A stretch of DNA of 64,000 nt from Cryptomeria japonica (GCF_030272615.1 NC_081406.1:189747391-189811390), one strand, 5' to 3'; shown: positions 1 to 11,905, counted from the first letter of the stretch. Notes: a model not told the origin generated them from the letters alone. Numbers and translations are program-made.

Positions 1-203
1 GAATCATTCAACTTATCTTTCTCATCACCATGAAATGGCATAGTAACAAGGTTGATTAGTGTTTGAAAAAATGAGGATTTAGAAGGCTTAGGGTTCAAAA
101 AATCATCTAGAGCTTCATCTAATTCATCCTTACTAAACTCATAATCGACAAAATTGCATACATCATCAAAATCATGAACATCTTGTAAATACAAATCTGA
201 CAT
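1..203 (-). CDS. Gag-like protein N-terminus of R-type LTR element (partial)
   Basis: An open frame starts at an ATG at 203 on the minus strand and runs without a stop off the left edge (67 codons seen). The product begins MSDLYLQDVHDFDD and is very acidic in its first 40 residues, then becomes mixed (PKPSKSSFFQTLINL). It lies downstream, on the minus strand, of an LTR (451-2080), a primer-binding-like site and a (GA)32 leader, which is where gag sits in an LTR retrotransposon. I do not recognise a domain, so the Gag assignment rests on position. It differs from the copia Gag at 5810 and from the Gag-like ORF1 of copies A-D. Confidence 0.5.
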   Translation of the reverse strand, partial: MSDLYLQDVHDFDDVCNFVDYEFSKDELDEALDDFLNPKPSKSSFFQTLINLVTMPFHGDEKDKLND

Positions 204-256
204 TTTGAAATGGAAATTGAATGAGATTTAAACACACAATGCAAGCGAATAAAAGG

Positions 257-260
<4 letters not shown>

Positions 261-324
<64 letters not shown>
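261..324. repeat. (CT)32 microsatellite
   Basis: Thirty-two uninterrupted CT units ((GA)32 on the minus strand). It sits between the primer-binding-like site and the gag start of the minus-strand R element, so it would be a GA tract in the RNA leader. Confidence 0.97.
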
Positions 325-329
<5 letters not shown>

Positions 330-433
330 AAATTTTTTCACATTTTTTTGGAATTTTATGTTTACAAAGAAAAATGAAAAGATAGAAAATCTAGATCTAA
401 CAATGCAATGTAATGAAAATGCAATTGGATTCA

Positions 434-450
434 TGTTGGGCTCACCAAAA
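434..450 (-). other. Putative primer-binding site of R-type element
   Basis: Directly inside the LTR end, the minus strand reads TTTTGGTGAGCCCAACATG. A TGG-starting sequence next to the CA end of an LTR is the normal place for a tRNA primer site. It differs from the TGGTATCAGAGC initiator-Met type used by the copia-like elements in this window. The tRNA partner was not identified. Confidence 0.55.
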
Positions 451-2080
451 TGTGTAAGGGGAAAAAGTGAGACTAAGTATGGAAACCCTAATCCCACTCT
501 CATACACACTCACAAAATATGAAAGAGCCGAGGGAGGTAACACACTTTAGCTACTTCTTGTGAGAAAGAGAGAGTCATGGAATACCTCTTGGGGTTTCTA
601 TTCTTTTTATGAAAATGAGGGAGAGGAATGATTCAAAATGCAATATAACCTAAAGTACAAGTAAGCAAGCAAACCCTAATCTAGAAATACAGAACATAAA
701 ACAACTAATAAACTATTGAAAAGTACAGATTAGGAAGCAAAATCAGAGGTGCACTTGTGTTTGAAATCTAAGAAAAAATGTTTGGGACTAGGGTGCGAAG
801 CCACTATCCCAATTCTACAAGTCTAAAGCTGAAATTGAAAGACTAGATTTTGGGATCTGCAAACTGTTGCACTGCCAAATGTTGTTGAAGATAGGCAGGA
901 CCAGGGCACCACACCCCTTTCCTAGGGGTTTCTGATGAGTTTTGAACCCCGGGACAACCTTTGTGTGCTCTATCAGTCTTGAAACTTCCAACGATGCTCG
1001 GATCTGAACCTGTACCTATAGTTGAAAAATAGGGCTTTAGGTGGCTATATAGGGTTTTTCCTTAGTCAAATGCCTATTTTGGTGATTTCCACCTCAACAA
1101 ATAGTCAATAATGTACTGAAAATGTGTGTGCTAGAACCTTGTGTGTGTGCAAGATCCTAAAATGAATGCAAACAATCTAGAGCAACCCTAAAGAGTAAAC
1201 CCTAATCGCTTATAATTGACAAAGTAAATGCTCTAAATCCATGATGCAAAGTGATCTAAAGCATTAATATGAATCAAAATGAAGCTCATATAAAGACATG
1301 GAAACAACATGAAACCATACCCAACCCCAAGGGAGAGGTACAAGCCAATCTTTAGTCGGTGATCTCCTATTATTCTCCTACATCTTCAAAAGCCCCCAAT
1401 TGATGAAATGATGCTTGATGATTTTTTAATGGATGAATCTTGAATATTGTTAAAGACTTCAAAGATCTACTCTTTCACTGCAAAGAAGGCTCTTTATGCT
1501 CCAAAAACCTTCTATTAGATTCTTAGAAGAAGACCCCTTCAAATGAAGAAAGAGAGCTCTTAAGTATGAAACCCTAAATCTTAATTTCATGTTTAGGCCG
1601 ACCTAGGATTTGAACTTCCCACCAATCTTTTGGGGTTAAGCATTATTATATCATTGGATTATGCTCTCAAAATCTTGGGAAAAAAGTCGAGGACCATGTG
1701 CACTTTCAACATGGTCTGACCAACTTTTCACCAAATTTTTGGGGTCATTAGATATGATGATATTAGAGAAAATCCCAAAGTTACAGCTCATTTCGAGGTG
1801 TTTTGATATGCGAAATCGGGCCTTAAAGGTTGAAATAGGACATAATTAGGGTTTATGATTAAATGATTTATTGAAGGAATAAAAAGGGGCACACTTTAGG
1901 ATAAATGGCCCAATTTTATAACATGTGAAGAGGTGAAATATGAATTTAGATTTAATTAAATTAATTATTAAATGCTTAAAAGAGATTAGAAATGCAAGAT
2001 GCAAAACACACTAAGGGGAGTGCTAAACTAAGTGTGAAATTGTACCACCCTAGCAAGGGTGTACAATTTACGACACTACA
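451..2080 (-). repeat. R-type LTR, copy R1 (5' LTR of element leaving the window)
   Basis: On the minus strand the repeat starts TGTAGTGTCG and ends CCCTTACACA, giving TG...CA ends. A second copy (30434-31427 plus 38341-38924) matches along nearly its whole length, and a third fragment (52822-52993) matches its outer end. A TATA-like ctatata at 1045-1051 is conserved in the second copy at 31058-31064, in the same minus-strand promoter position. The PBS and gag lie on the low-coordinate side, so this is the 5' LTR of a minus-strand element. Its length of about 1.63 kb suits a gypsy-type LTR, but the family is not identified. Confidence 0.75.
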
Positions 2081-3373
2081 ATTATTCTTTTAATTTTTAA
2101 TCAACCAGTAAATGCTATCTTATTCAATAATTTTTTTATTTTATTTAAAAATAAATATAATAGTAATTCTTATTACAATTAGATTAAAAAACTCATGAAA
2201 TTCATTTGATTATGAGTGCTAGAGGTCAAAAGAATTGATTGCTATATAAATGGTTGAGAGACTATAATTTTAAAATACACCTCATTGACATCCATATTCC
2301 ATTGGATAATGACTGAGCAAAGAAATGTTTTCTATCTCATTCTAGATTAATCCGTTTGAAGATGGAATGTTCTATAATGTGGCACCCCTTTATATTTGTG
2401 ACAGTCTTCTAGAATGTTTCTATATTTATAGTAGTGTCATGCTATCTATAGTATAGACCTTGGAGCATCATTCTTAAACTTTGTCATAGAAAGTTCAATA
2501 TATGAGATTTGGTTTTCTCATGAAGCTAGTGTCTCTAACAAGAGTGAAGCAATGAAAACATGTGATTGCATAGACTAATGAATTTGCCATTTTCATGTTC
2601 ATATCTAATTATTAATAGCTACTACATACAATGCAACAAAAAATCTAATACCATGAAATATTTAGATAGACTAAATAATATTAAGATATAGGGATGTATT
2701 CCATTCATTGTTAGGTGCACTTCTACATTTTGACGTGAAACATTCAATTAATCTCATCACTAGCATAATACTAGACCAAATTTGTGATCACTATTCAAGA
2801 ATCGTTCCTACAGAATGATGAGATAAAGTGAAAGATATATTCAACTTATTCTATCGTAAGAAAGAAAATGTGTATAGGTTGCATGTTGAAATTTTGGCAT
2901 GTCAAACCTCTCTATGAGCTAATAAGAAACAATTCCATGCATCTCCTGAATACCCTATAGTATGCCATAGAACTAGATGTCTTGGTCTTGTAATGTGGAA
3001 TAACCCTAAGGTAGCAAACAACAGTTTCTTGAATATGCGAAAATACAAACACTAACACGTGCGACCTTTTTTTAATGCCAAACAAAAAAACTTTATAGCT
3101 CTTTAATGCTCCATAACAAAACCCTGAACTCATCCATGGAACATGGCTAAGATCATTCAAAATAAAATAGAGCTAGAAATTTTATTCTCTTGGTGTTAGA
3201 ATATATCCAAATAAGAAAATTTACTTTTTCACTCTTAGTTCCTAAGTCTTCATTAAAACCTTTTGAAAGAGACTTATAACAAAAAAAAATTATAAAATTT
3301 CTAGAGGACATATTTGGAAAAAAATAAAAATAATGTTAACAATAATAGATAAAATGATTTATATTAAAGGAGA
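2081..3373. other. Unassigned AT-rich sequence outside R1
   Basis: This is the outer flank of the R1 LTR. It is AT-rich, has only short open frames without recognisable domains, and shows no LTR end, RNA gene or tandem array by eye. Confidence 0.5.
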
Positions 3374-3538
3374 ATGGAGATGGAGAGCGGTGGAGGAGAC
3401 AAAAATAGGGTTCTTGGAGGGGACAATGATGAATATGGGGATGCAAAGATGGATGTTCTTGAAGATCCTATTGTTGTGGTGGAAGGAGATCTGGCGGATG
3501 GGGATGTTTTGGCCATGTTTTATTTCCTTTTTGATTAG
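3374..3538 (+). CDS. Short acidic ORF, possible remnant of a LINE ORF1
   Basis: ATG at 3374, stop TAG at 3536-3538, 54 codons: starts MEMESGGGDKN and is rich in Gly, Asp and Glu. Codon and base usage (G-rich) differs from the AT-rich flanks. It lies about 80 bases before the copia insertion at 3619, and the same GT-rich style continues after that element at 15058. This may be the start of a non-LTR element split by the copia insertion, but no RT or endonuclease motif was recognised. It could equally be chance. Confidence 0.2.
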   Translation: MEMESGGGDKNRVLGGDNDEYGDAKMDVLEDPIVVVEGDLADGDVLAMFYFLFD

Positions 3539-3618
3539 CTAGGATATTTTTTTACTGTAGCGAGAGCTTGTTTGTCTATGACAAGAGAGACTATGAGGAT
3601 TTTTCCTATGTGGCTACT

Positions 3619-3623
3619 CCTTG
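3619..3623. other. Target site duplication CCTTG (left)
   Basis: CCTTG precedes the 5' LTR and recurs at 15058-15062 after the 3' LTR, which fixes the borders of the copia element. Confidence 0.9.
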
Positions 3624-5664
3624 TGTTGGCATTGTGTTGTCATTGATGTCAACTTATATAGATGCAAAGTTAACCAGATTGATAGAGATGGTATTCACCC
3701 AAGTTGGAAAAGATGAACAATCATGAGTTTGTGTTCATAACACACCATGTTAGTCCGACATGAAGATATAGAAGGAAGGGATATGATGTGTTATTAGAAC
3801 TTACAATTTGAACAGGAAGATATAGAGAGTTGGTAAGGTATTGGGAAAATAGGTCTAACTCAAAAAAAAGAACTGTTACAATGGTGCTAACACATTGTGT
3901 TAGTCCCATGTGGTTATAGATCGTGTTATTTGCACATAGTTACAAAGAGAACATAACACATCGTGTTATCGCTTTAACATAGACAACTGTGAAATTATGA
4001 CAAGGGATGTCAATAACATGACAGTTTATGTGGCCCCACCATCTCGCACCAAGGAAGACCTCAGACAAAATTCCTTGCAGGGTGACGATGAGATAGTGAA
4101 AATGGTGTTCCTTGCCATCCCGCAACAAGAAAGAAGTTGGGTAAAAACCCCTGCGGGTAACATAAAGTTAGAGTAGCTAGTCGCCCCCACCATCTAGGAG
4201 TGTGCAAAGTTGGAAATTAAGGAATGACCCCGCAGGATAACTTAATAGAAAAGTGAATGGGGCTCCCCACTACCCCGTGACATGGAAAAGGAAAGAGTAT
4301 TGGTCACATAGGGTCACATAAGCAAAAATAAAGAGGCTCCCTACCATCTCGCATCATGGAGGTTTGAAGTATTGTGACTGTGTGATGAAAAACTAATAGG
4401 AGAAATACGATGCTCCCCACTATCCCACAACACGCAAAATTAGAGAGAAATGGTTTTGCGGGCAACAAGGAATAAATAAATGTGTTGCACTCTGCTATCA
4501 CGCGACAAAGATGATTGTAGAAAAAGGGAATTGTAGGGCAGTTTTCACAGTAATGAAATGGTAATCCCGCTAGCCCGCAAGAAGGTAGTATGATCTAAAA
4601 TGATCTCATGGGATGATGAAATATTAGATGATGTGCTTCCCTGCCTTCCCGCAAATATATTGTCTAATGGTATGATAGAGTTGAATTCGTGAATGATTGA
4701 CGTGTTTGGTGACGTGGTGCGTTGAACTATCATAGTGGCAACATTGGCCAAGTTTTCTTGGTCAAATCTAGTAGGACAACAAGCCAATTTTAAAGATGTA
4801 GAAGAACTTGATTTGGCACATTAATAGGGCATTCCGAGAACTTGTACAAGTCGAATTTGATAGCTATTTGATTGAATAGCTAGATTCTCTATACTGAGAT
4901 GATAAGAACAGAGTGCAAACCGACTAAATGGACGATCTGTATGCCACATAGGAAATTATACAGATCATGTTACATGATAACAATGTAAACTATGTTTGCT
5001 TGATCTATTATGAGTTATGATTTAACCAACCCTATGGAGGTGGATGTTGATTATATAAAGAGGATGTAAGTTGGCAAAGATATATAGCATGTGTGTGAAG
5101 GTTGTAGCAGGTTGTTGAATGTTGAAGAATGCTGGACCTTGTAGAGAGAGAGTTGCAAAGTTGAAAAAGTGAGCCTATTTTCTAAAGAAGTGGAGCAGCC
5201 CAACATAGTAGGTTCATATTTACTTATTTTTTTACATCAAGATTGTAGTCTTGCATGATAATGTAGGGTATTGGTGTCTCCTGGAGGTTGGTGCCTTCAA
5301 ATCTAGTGATTGTAAAGGGATTGGTGTCCCAGATTCAGAAGTAAATTGTAGGGGTTGGTGCTCCTTTGGATTGGTGTCCATAAAAGTATAGGGGATTGGT
5401 GTCTCCTGAAGGTTGGTGCCTTCAAAATAATTGTAAACATTTGATTCATTTGTAAGGCTGGATTTGGACAGTATCTCTAAGCAACATTTTATCACCGTGG
5501 TTTTTCCCATCTTGGATTTTCCACATATAACCTAGTGTTATGTGATGTGTTATTGATATTTTCACTCTTCTATATTATATATTTAATTTCATGTGAGAAC
5601 TGAAAAGTGGTTTTAGAATACACTGATTTAACCCCCCCTTCTCAGTGTATTTGTGTTTTCAACA
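3624..5664 (+). repeat. 5' LTR of the copia element
   Basis: Starts TGTTGGCATTGTGTTG and ends TGTGTTTTCAACA, 2,041 bp. The matching 3' LTR begins at 11906. A TATA box (tatataaag, 5052-5060) has a counterpart in the 3' LTR at 14434-14442 and marks the likely RNA start. The last 40 bases contain the C-tract plus TCTCAGTGTATT motif seen near the ends of other LTRs here. Confidence 0.92.
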
Positions 5665-5682
5665 ATTTGTATCAGAGCTAGG
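5665..5682 (+). other. Primer-binding site, initiator-Met type
   Basis: ATTTGTATCAGAGCTAGG directly follows the LTR. It differs from the usual TTGGTATCAGAGC plant initiator-Met site at one core base (G to T). Confidence 0.85.
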
Positions 5683-5809
5683 TTCCTTGGTACAGGCTTA
5701 ACCACTCAAGGTAGATCTTGGTCTTGAACACATGGCAAGAAATGAAGAAGCTTAATCTAACAAGACACCACTATTCAATAGTATAGACTATTCTTTCTAC
5801 AAGATTAGA

Positions 5810-7571
5810 ATGGAGTCATTCATTTCCTCTCTTGGATTTGATATTTGGCAATTAGTTGTGTTTGGGTATACACCTCCTACCAATTATCCATCTACTCCCA
5901 ATGAGAAGATAGAATATGAGAACAATGCAAAAGAAAAGAATACCATATTGTACAGACTTTCAAATTCAGAATTTTTCAAGGTAATGCATTGCAAAACGAC
6001 AAAGGAGATTTGGGACAAACTTCACGGTATCTATGAAGGTGATGCCACAGTTAAGAAAGCAAAATTGCAGGCTCATAAAGCTCAATTTGAGGGATTGAAG
6101 ATGAAATAAGAAGAATGAATTGGAGAGTATTTTCTCAGAGTGGATGAAGTTGTCAATGCTATCAAAGGAATTGGTGAAGAGATTAAGGATGGTGTGATCA
6201 TGAAGGTGTTAAGATCTGTACCCTCAAGGTATGACTCAAAAGTCTCTACTATTGAAGAAGCTAAGAATATAGATAGCTTTACTATGGATGAATTGTTTGG
6301 ACCTCTTTCTACATATGAAATGAGAATAGGAAAAGCTGATACATCAAAGAGAGAAGTTGCATTCAAGGTGGCTGAGATGGAAGATTCAAATTTTGATCAA
6401 GAAGAGGCCAACTTTGTAAGAAGATTAAAGAAAGGATCTGGTAAGTACAAAAGAAAATTACCTTTCAAATGTTTTGAGTGTGGTAAAGTAGGACATTATG
6501 CATCTTAGTGTAGAATCAAAAAGGAAAGTGAGAAACAATCCAAACTTCCTAAAAACAAGAAAGGAAAGAATTGAAAGAGTCTATATTCCAAAGAAGATAG
6601 TGGTACCTCTAATGATGAAAGTGATGCAGAAGATGTGAATGAACTTGAAAATAAAGAACATTTATTCATGGCAATTGTTGAGGTTGAAACTAAAAAGATT
6701 GATAATGATGAAGAAGAAGAAACTAAAGTTGACTTGGAAGGAGAACTCATTTCTACCTTAAATGATATAGACCTTGCAAGAGAAAAGAATCAAAACTACA
6801 AAAAGAAGATTGAGGAATTTGAAGCAATAATTATCAATCTCAATGCTAAAATTGAGGAAGAAAAAAAGATAGAGGATACTTTGACAGAAAGTCTAAGGGA
6901 AAAAGAAAAAGAATGTGAGCTACTTGAAGCTAGAATAGTAAGTCTAAATAACTATAAAAAAAAAGCATTGAAGCCTGGGATAACATGTTAAGTAAACAAC
7001 GAAAATATGATACATTGACTAGACTAGACTGTGAGAAAGGATAGTGTTCTAACAGCACTATGACAGATATTAAGAAATGCAAAGATAAACTCATTGATGT
7101 CATTGTAAAAGATAAAGATAAAGGGAAAGAAGAAGAGAAGAACCAATCGGTTGTAAAAAAGGACATGACAACTAACAAGAAAACTGAAACCAAGGAGATT
7201 GAGAGATTCACTAATGTCAACAGTAATAAGAGAAGATTTAGAAGACCACCTCCTATCAGACAACAACAAGCATTCAAGTTCAATCATTCTTTTCTTGGCT
7301 ACTATTTTTCTTGCAATATGTTTGGTCATAAGGAAGCAAACTATAGATGTAATTTGAGAAGAAATACCTTCATAAGTTAGAATCCATTTGCACCTCTTGT
7401 TGATTTCACTACAATATGTTATAAATGTAACAACCTTGGTCATATAGCAAAATTTTTTAGAAGTGGCATTAAGTCTTCTAAACAAGAAATGAAAACTAAT
7501 ACTTATGAAAAGGGAGAAAAGAAAGCTAAATCTAATACAGATCAGAAGAAAGAAACTAAAAGAGCATGAAA
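5810..7571 (+). pseudogene. gag: copia gag: UBN2-like domain, zinc knuckles, coiled coil
   Basis: The N-terminal part (MESFISSLGFDIWQLVV, later TTKEIWDKLHGIYEG) resembles the UBN2/copia Gag domain. A zinc knuckle CFECGKVGHYAS follows at about 6472, with a stop where CAG would precede its last Cys. A long charged coiled coil (about 6635-6960, with EKNQNYKKKIEEFE) comes next. Two further knuckle-like pieces follow: SCNMFGHKEANYRC near 7311 and CYKCNNLGHIAKFF near 7420. Extended coiled coils are characteristic of Sirevirus Gag. Stops at about 6107 and 6507 and a frame change near 7000 inactivate it. The frame from 5810 to 6991 is otherwise consistent. Confidence 0.8.
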
Positions 7572-7572
7572 G

Positions 7573-8110
7573 GTGAAAAAGGAAGAGCAGATAGTAGAGA
7601 AGTCTCTCATTGTTCAGGCTGCCTTTCATGCACAAGATGAGAATGATATATGGTATGTTGACAGTGGCTTCTCAAATCATATGACAAGTGAAAAGAGCAA
7701 ATTTCTCTCATTAAAAGAGAACTACAAAGGAACAGTAAGTTTCGGTTCAAATGACATTGCTACCATAGTCATAAAAGGGTCAATCAATTTTGATAATGGA
7801 AGGACAACAACACAAAATGTCTTCTATGTTGACGAGCTTAGACACAATTTTCTCAATGTCATTCAAATGTTTGATAATGGATACAATGTGTTGTTCCATA
7901 AGAAAGGATGTGATATGAATAAAAATAGAAGATTAGTTGTTCATGCACATAAAATAGATGGAAATTTATACATACTAAAAAAGCTCAATGAAAGGAATGG
8001 ATCCAAATGTCTCATGAGTCAAAAGGATGAAAGTTGGCTATGACATAAAAGGTTGGGACACATAAATTTCCTGCTATTACAAAGCCATCAAGCATTGTCA
8101 AATTGGCAAG
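7573..8110 (+). pseudogene. pol: copia aspartic protease and GAG-pre-integrase region
   Basis: WYVDSGFSNHMT places the protease catalytic DSG at 7660-7668; copia proteases usually have DSGAS or DSGCS, so the residue after DSG is altered to Phe. The run SFGSNDIATIVIKGSI matches the flap side of copia proteases. RLGHINF near 8052 is the end of the GAG-pre-integrase domain, with a stop just before it at 8041. Processing of Gag-Pol and Zn-binding for integrase are the family roles. Confidence 0.8.
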
Positions 8111-8119
8111 CAAACAAAA

Positions 8120-8900
8120 GTGACTTTTAAGACTAAAGAGAGCTCAACTTCAAGACCACTTGAGCTGATACACACTGATCTATGTGGACCTATGAGAACA
8201 AAAGTTTGGAATGGTGAAAGATATTTCATTTTGTTCATAGATGACTTCACTAGAATGACTTGGGTGTGCTTCTTAAAAGAAAAATCAGAAGCATTTAAAA
8301 AATTTAGAACTTTTAGGCCTATGGTCTAAAATGAGACTAATCTAAGATTGAAATGTTTAAGTTATGATAGAGGTGGAGAGTTCACATTAGAAGAGTTTGA
8401 AGATTATTGTGAAAAACATGGTATAAAAAGACAATTCTCTACAGCAAGGACACCACAATAAAATGGTGTGGTCAAAAGAAAGAATAGGAAAATGCAAGAA
8501 ATGTCAAGAACCATGTTGAATGAGTCGAAGCTAACTGATATATTTTGGAAGGATGTTGTTCATACAACTGCAAAACACCATATGAATTATGGATAGGAAG
8601 AATAGCTTCAGTTAGTCACTTTAAAATCTTTGGAAGTAAGTGTTACATAAAGTGTGATGATGACAATCTTGGAAAATTTGATGCTAGATCAGATGAAGGA
8701 TACTTTGTTGGATATTTCTCAAGAAGCAAGTCCTACATATGCTATAATATGAGGATATGTAGAGTGGTGGGAAGCATACATGTAAAGTTTGATGAGGATT
8801 CACTCTGTACTCCAACACCTAATGATGATTCAGATGAACCTAAATCAATTCATACTGAACCAGCTTCTCAGGAACCAGCAAGAGTATACACCAAGGCCCC
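8120..8900 (+). pseudogene. pol: copia integrase core, catalytic Glu replaced by Lys
   Basis: The first acidic residue is in LIHTDLCGP (about 8165-8190) and the second in DRGGEF (from 8366). The position of the third, normally Glu in the NGVVERKNR-type motif, reads AAA (Lys) at 8474-8476. After a frame change, SHFKIFGSKCYIKC and DARSDEGYFVGY (8620-8715) give the normal copia region between integrase and RT. Several in-frame stops exist (for example before 8461). An integrase with this substitution should not be catalytic. Confidence 0.85.
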
Positions 8901-9009
8901 TTCAAGAACTGTACAAAGAGACCACCCGGAACAACAAACTATAGGTGATAAGAATGCAAGTGTGCAGACAAGGAGAAAGACTGCATTGAGGACACAAGAA
9001 GGTTAGTCA

Positions 9010-9790
9010 GAAAATGATGCTCAACCTGAATGTTTTTCTTTACTTTATCTGATTGAACCCAATAACTTTGTAGAAGCAAGTCAAGATGAGAATTGGTTTG
9101 ATGCTATGCAAGAAGAACTCAATCAGATTGAGAAGAATGAAACTTTAGAGCTTGTTCCTAGACCTAAGGACAAAAATGTCATTAGAACCAAATGGGTATT
9201 CAGAAACAAATTAAATTAAGAAGGTAAAGTTGTCTGAAACAAAACTAGACTTGTCTGCAAGGGTTATGCATAGGTTGAGGGTATATATTTTGAAGAAACA
9301 TTTGCACCTGTGGCATGTTTGGAAGCAATTAGAATGTTTCTTGCATTCTGAATCTACAAGAACTTCAAAGTATATCAGATGGATGTCAAATCTACATTTC
9401 TAAATGACAATCTTGAAGAAGTATACATTGAGCAACCAGAAGGTTGGAGGTCAGAAAAAGATTAGAACTTTGTATGCATAATTAAGAAAGCTTTGTATGG
9501 ACTAAAGCAAGCTCCTAGAGCTTGGTATGCGAGATTGGATGCATACTTATAATAGAAAGGGTTTAGAAAAGGTGTTGTAGATAATAATCTATACATTAGA
9601 GTTGAAGGATACCATCAATTTATTGTGGTTGTGACATAATTTTTTGGGGAAGCAGTGATGAGATATGTAAAAAGTTTGTTGAAGCTATAAAAAATGAATT
9701 TGAAATGTCCATGTTAGGTGAGTTATCATTCTTTCTTGGTTTGTAGGTCACTCAAACTGACAAAGGTATTTTTATTTGTCAAACTAAGTA
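9010..9790 (+). pseudogene. pol: copia reverse transcriptase, active-site motif lost
   Basis: Recognisable copia RT blocks in order: NWFDAMQEELNQIEKNETL (about 9094), KWVFRNKLN, TRLVCKGYA, TFAPVA, YQMDVKSTFLN (about 9373), EVYIEQPEGW and KKALYGLKQAPRAWYARLD (about 9485). The YVDD block should follow IVVV near 9621. Instead the bases after GTGGTTGTG go straight into the segment that normally follows it, so the catalytic Asp pair is missing at about 9630-9638. At least seven in-frame stops are present. Confidence 0.85.
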
Positions 9791-9791
9791 T

Positions 9792-10694
9792 GTGAAGGAA
9801 ATGTTGAAGAAGTTTCAGATGGAAGATTGCAATCCATCTGACATAGGGTGTAGACTAAGCAAAACTAATCAATCTCCATTGACAAATCAAACAAGATATA
9901 GATCAATGATTGGAAGTTTGTTGTATCTAACTACTTCTAGGCCTGATATAATACATGTTGTATGCATGGTTGCTAGGTTTCAGGCTACTCCAAAGGAAGC
10001 TCAGGTAAAGGTTGTCACAAGGATCTTCAAGTACCTACAACATACAAAAGAATATGGATTGTGGTATCCTAAAAGAAAATATTTTGATCTACATGCATGT
10101 ATAGATGTTGATTGGAAAGGATATATTGATGATAGAAAGAGCACTAGTGGCGGTGCATTCTTTCTTGGAAACAAATTGGTTTCTAGGCAGAGAAAGAAAC
10201 AAGATTGTGTGTCCTTGTCCGCTACAAAAGAAAAATATATAGTTGTTGCTTCATGTTGCACTCATATGTTATGGATGAAACAAACTCTAAGGGACATCAA
10301 GGCAAAGTATGAAAAAGCAATACCGATTCATTGTGATAATACTAGTTCTAATAACATATCAAAGAATCTTGTGATGCATTCTAAAATGAAGCACATAGCC
10401 ATCAATCACCATTTTTTTAGGGAAAAGGTTGTAGATCAAGAAGTTCAGCTAGAGTATGTGACTACAAAGGATCAGGTTGCCGACATTTTTACAAAGCCAC
10501 TTCCCAAGAAGACATTTGTGTTTCTGAGACAAAAGTTGGGGGTGTGTCGACTTGAATTTCATCATCAGAATACTACCTACAACATGTTAGTTTCACAAAA
10601 TACAAAGGAAATGCTACAGGAAATCCAAACTCAACCAATGAAACTACATGAAATACATATAAATAAAAACATTATTTTTACCTTCATGATTTAA
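9792..10694 (+). pseudogene. pol: copia RNase H and C-terminal tail
   Basis: Open for 300 codons. SMIGSLLYLTTSRPDI, then the RNase H blocks with DWKGYIDDRKSTSGGAFFLG, ISKNLVMHSKMKHIAI and DQVADIFTKPLPKKTF, are standard copia RNase H. The usual first acidic block CDADWAG is changed to CIDVDWKG. The ORF extends about 45 residues past the usual end, and nothing recognisable is in that tail. It is the longest intact frame of the element. Confidence 0.88.
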
Positions 10695-11905
10695 GTCTCA
10701 TTATGTCCTAACTCCACTATTCCTAGTTGCAGATGATGTGCTCTCATACAAGCACTAATAGCTTCCAAGATGGCATATGAAGATGGATTGATAACTGATA
10801 CTATGATATGCAATGCTAAATGACTATGTTAAATGATTATGCTATTTTCTTCAAGATTAAAACTCATGGATGTATAAGTTTTCACAAATTGATTAGCTTT
10901 GAAAACTCACTTGAAGACTAACTCTTTCTCAACTCAAACTCCTGATTTTATAGACTTTGAGAGGACAAGATGATGTGGCCTGGATTAACGGTCATGATCA
11001 AATCTGCAAATTTGGATGGTTGTGAGCAAAGGTGAAGGTTGAGAGAAAGGAGGAAGGAGAAGACAAGTGTCCCTCATCTCACCTTGATTGGGTTGCTGAC
11101 TGACAAAATCTAGGGATGGTTGGAGAAAATTTAGGCATGAGAGGACAAGTGGACTCAAGTCCTTCCTAAGATGTAGGGATGTTGGAGGGAATATAGAAGA
11201 AGGTTAAGAAATATGTGTATGTACACAATATTTCATTAAATTTGGAGGTTGGAGATAAATGATGAATTAATATTTAAGAAGTATTAATATCTTTAGCTAC
11301 ATGATTAATGAGTTGGCAAAGGAAAGATGAAGTGGAGATGGAAGAATGAGTTGGAAAAGAGATTAAATAATTAAGAATTATTTAATATTTGAGACTATAG
11401 GATAGAAGAATAACCATTAGATATTAGATATTCAAATGATTGAAGGAAATAATTAAATATTAGATATTCAATTAATTGATTAGAAGAATAATTAAATATT
11501 AGATATTTAATTAATTACTGGAATAGGATAGATGAATTAATTAATAAAATGTTTCAATTAAATTAATTAATAGAAAGACACAAAATGAATTAAATTAATT
11601 AATCTTTTCAAATTAATTTTTAATAGAAGAATAAATATTAAATAAATATAAAATATTTATTTAATTGCTCATAGTCATTTTTATGTGTATACAGGGGGGT
11701 TTACCCCTTTCTTCCTTATGAAGTGTCTCTTCAAAGAGGGCTTCTACTCATGGGGGGCATCTTTATTTTATTTAATAGCTATTGCAGATATTTAGTTCAA
11801 AGGGGGAGTGCAGTAAGATGGAGCATCATGTGACTCACCCTCTGCCATTGTTTTCAAAGGGGGAGAAGATGAGCATTGGTGGACATCAATGCCAAAGGGG
11901 AAGAT
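10695..11905 (+). other. 3' noncoding region of the copia element with repeated polypurine tracts
   Basis: No coding frame is recognisable. The stretch includes an AT-rich internal repeat (11380-11660). It ends with three close purine blocks of the form CAAAGGGGGAG at 11799-11809, 11856-11867 and 11894-11904; the last directly precedes the 3' LTR and is the expected plus-strand primer. Repeated polypurine tracts are known from Sireviruses. Confidence 0.75.
11380..11660. repeat. AT-rich degenerate tandem repeats
   Basis: The motif attaaatattagatatt followed by caattaatt or taattaatt recurs at least four times with short spacers, in an almost GC-free stretch inside the copia 3' noncoding region. 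Confidence 0.75.

Noticed and set aside
228-509. 93-codon minus-strand frame with an Arg-Glu repeat
   Set aside because: It is the translation of the (GA)32 microsatellite in the leader of the R element, not a gene.
7024-7635. 203-codon minus-strand frame
   Set aside because: Antisense of the copia gag/protease region; hydrophobic low-complexity product from the complement of Lys/Glu-rich codons.
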